A DNA stretch of 6,953 nt from contig JABMMK010000038.1 of the NCBI GenBank assembly GCA_013205605.1, positions 1-6,953 of the forward strand. Direction: 5' to 3'. The notes below the pieces were generated by a model. The model was not told the DNA's origin. It ran no database searches and worked only from the letters and a program-made list of their open reading frames with translations. Positions within the stretch are counted from its first letter, which is position 1. Each line of letters opens with the position of its first letter. Source of the DNA: Cytophagales bacterium (lineage in GTDB: Bacteria; Bacteroidota; Bacteroidia; Cytophagales; Spirosomataceae). Below, piece by piece: positions 6,673-6,953 of this stretch. Position numbers and translations under genes: made by a program.

Positions 6673-6953
6673 GTGTTAATTCCATCAGCGAAATCATCTA
6701 AAGCTGGTTGTTGGCTCTGTCCAAAATCTATATTTAAACCTACTTTACACTGTATTTTATCTTCTCTTTCTGAAATCCACTTTTGCAAAGAGCTTTCGTT
6801 TTCATAACGGTAAACATATAAAACACCGACTGGAGAAACAAGATCCTCGTTTTCCGTAACAATAATATTGCCTAAGTCAAAATGAGGAATCTGATTTAAC
6901 AGATATAAAGTACGGTAATATTGTAAATTGTTCGCATACTTAGAATGATTTAA
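6645..6953 (-). CDS. LuxC-like acyl-CoA reductase, C-terminal part (5' end outside window)
   Basis: An open frame runs on the minus strand from the window end (6953) to TAG (complement of 6645-6647), encoding 102 residues with no plausible start, so the gene continues beyond the edge. Segments NHSKYANNLQYYRTLYLLNQ, FDLGNIIVTENEDLVSPVGV, the middle KIQCKVG and the end FGQSQQPALDDFADGINTYDF resemble the C-terminal portion of the acyl-CoA reductase (LuxC, PF05893) proteins found widely in non-luminous Bacteroidota, which reduce fatty acyl-CoA or acyl-enzyme to aldehyde with NADPH. The catalytic cysteine would lie upstream and is not visible. The role in this organism is unknown. The 3' end overlaps the PAP2 gene by 28 bases in opposite orientation. 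Family assignment is from recall of the C-terminal pattern; that the frame is coding is more certain than the name. Confidence 0.75.
   Translation of the reverse strand, partial: LNHSKYANNLQYYRTLYLLNQIPHFDLGNIIVTENEDLVSPVGVLYVYRYENESSLQKWISEREDKIQCKVGLNIDFGQSQQPALDDFADGINTYDFLVNLA

Overview
The window looks like ordinary housekeeping chromosome from an AT-rich member of the Bacteroidota, probably a Cytophagales-like bacterium. The evidence is the protein character (the class III aminotransferase with a GHITTFGGHPV motif, the long DnaE, the DUF2461 protein, the LuxC-type acyl-CoA reductase tail), the lack of Shine-Dalgarno sequences before starts, and promoter-like TTG...TAnnTTTG sites of the Bacteroidota type. 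The phylum is inferred with good confidence; the genus cannot be read from this sequence. I see no insertion sequence, prophage, CRISPR array, tRNA or rRNA.

Layout: positions 1-389 (+) hold the C-terminal third of a class III PLP aminotransferase. It converges on a minus-strand block that reads, in transcription order, DUF2461 protein (5033-4350), dnaE for the replicative polymerase alpha subunit (4342-779) and trxA (709-386). DUF2461 and dnaE are 7 bases apart and probably one transcript; trxA follows after 69 bases that contain a good candidate promoter of its own. A strong intrinsic terminator for this block lies beyond the trxA stop, inside the aminotransferase coding sequence.

A 118-base divergent intergenic region (5034-5151) separates the minus block from a plus-strand pair: trpS (5152-6123), then a PAP2-family membrane phosphatase (6127-6672) starting 3 bases after the trpS stop. 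The window ends in the C-terminal part of a minus-strand gene (6645-6953), most likely a LuxC-like acyl-CoA reductase, whose 3' end overlaps the phosphatase gene by 28 bases. Coding density is very high: both convergent pairs overlap, and no gene-free stretch exceeds 120 bases.

Functionally the window joins DNA replication (DnaE), thiol redox control (TrxA), translation (TrpS), envelope phosphate-ester hydrolysis (PAP2) and fatty-acyl or amino-group metabolism at the edges. I do not see a new multi-gene system. The points most worth a second look are the terminator embedded in a convergent gene, the complete metal-ligand set in the DnaE PHP domain, the symmetrical divergent promoter region, and the close DUF2461-dnaE linkage.
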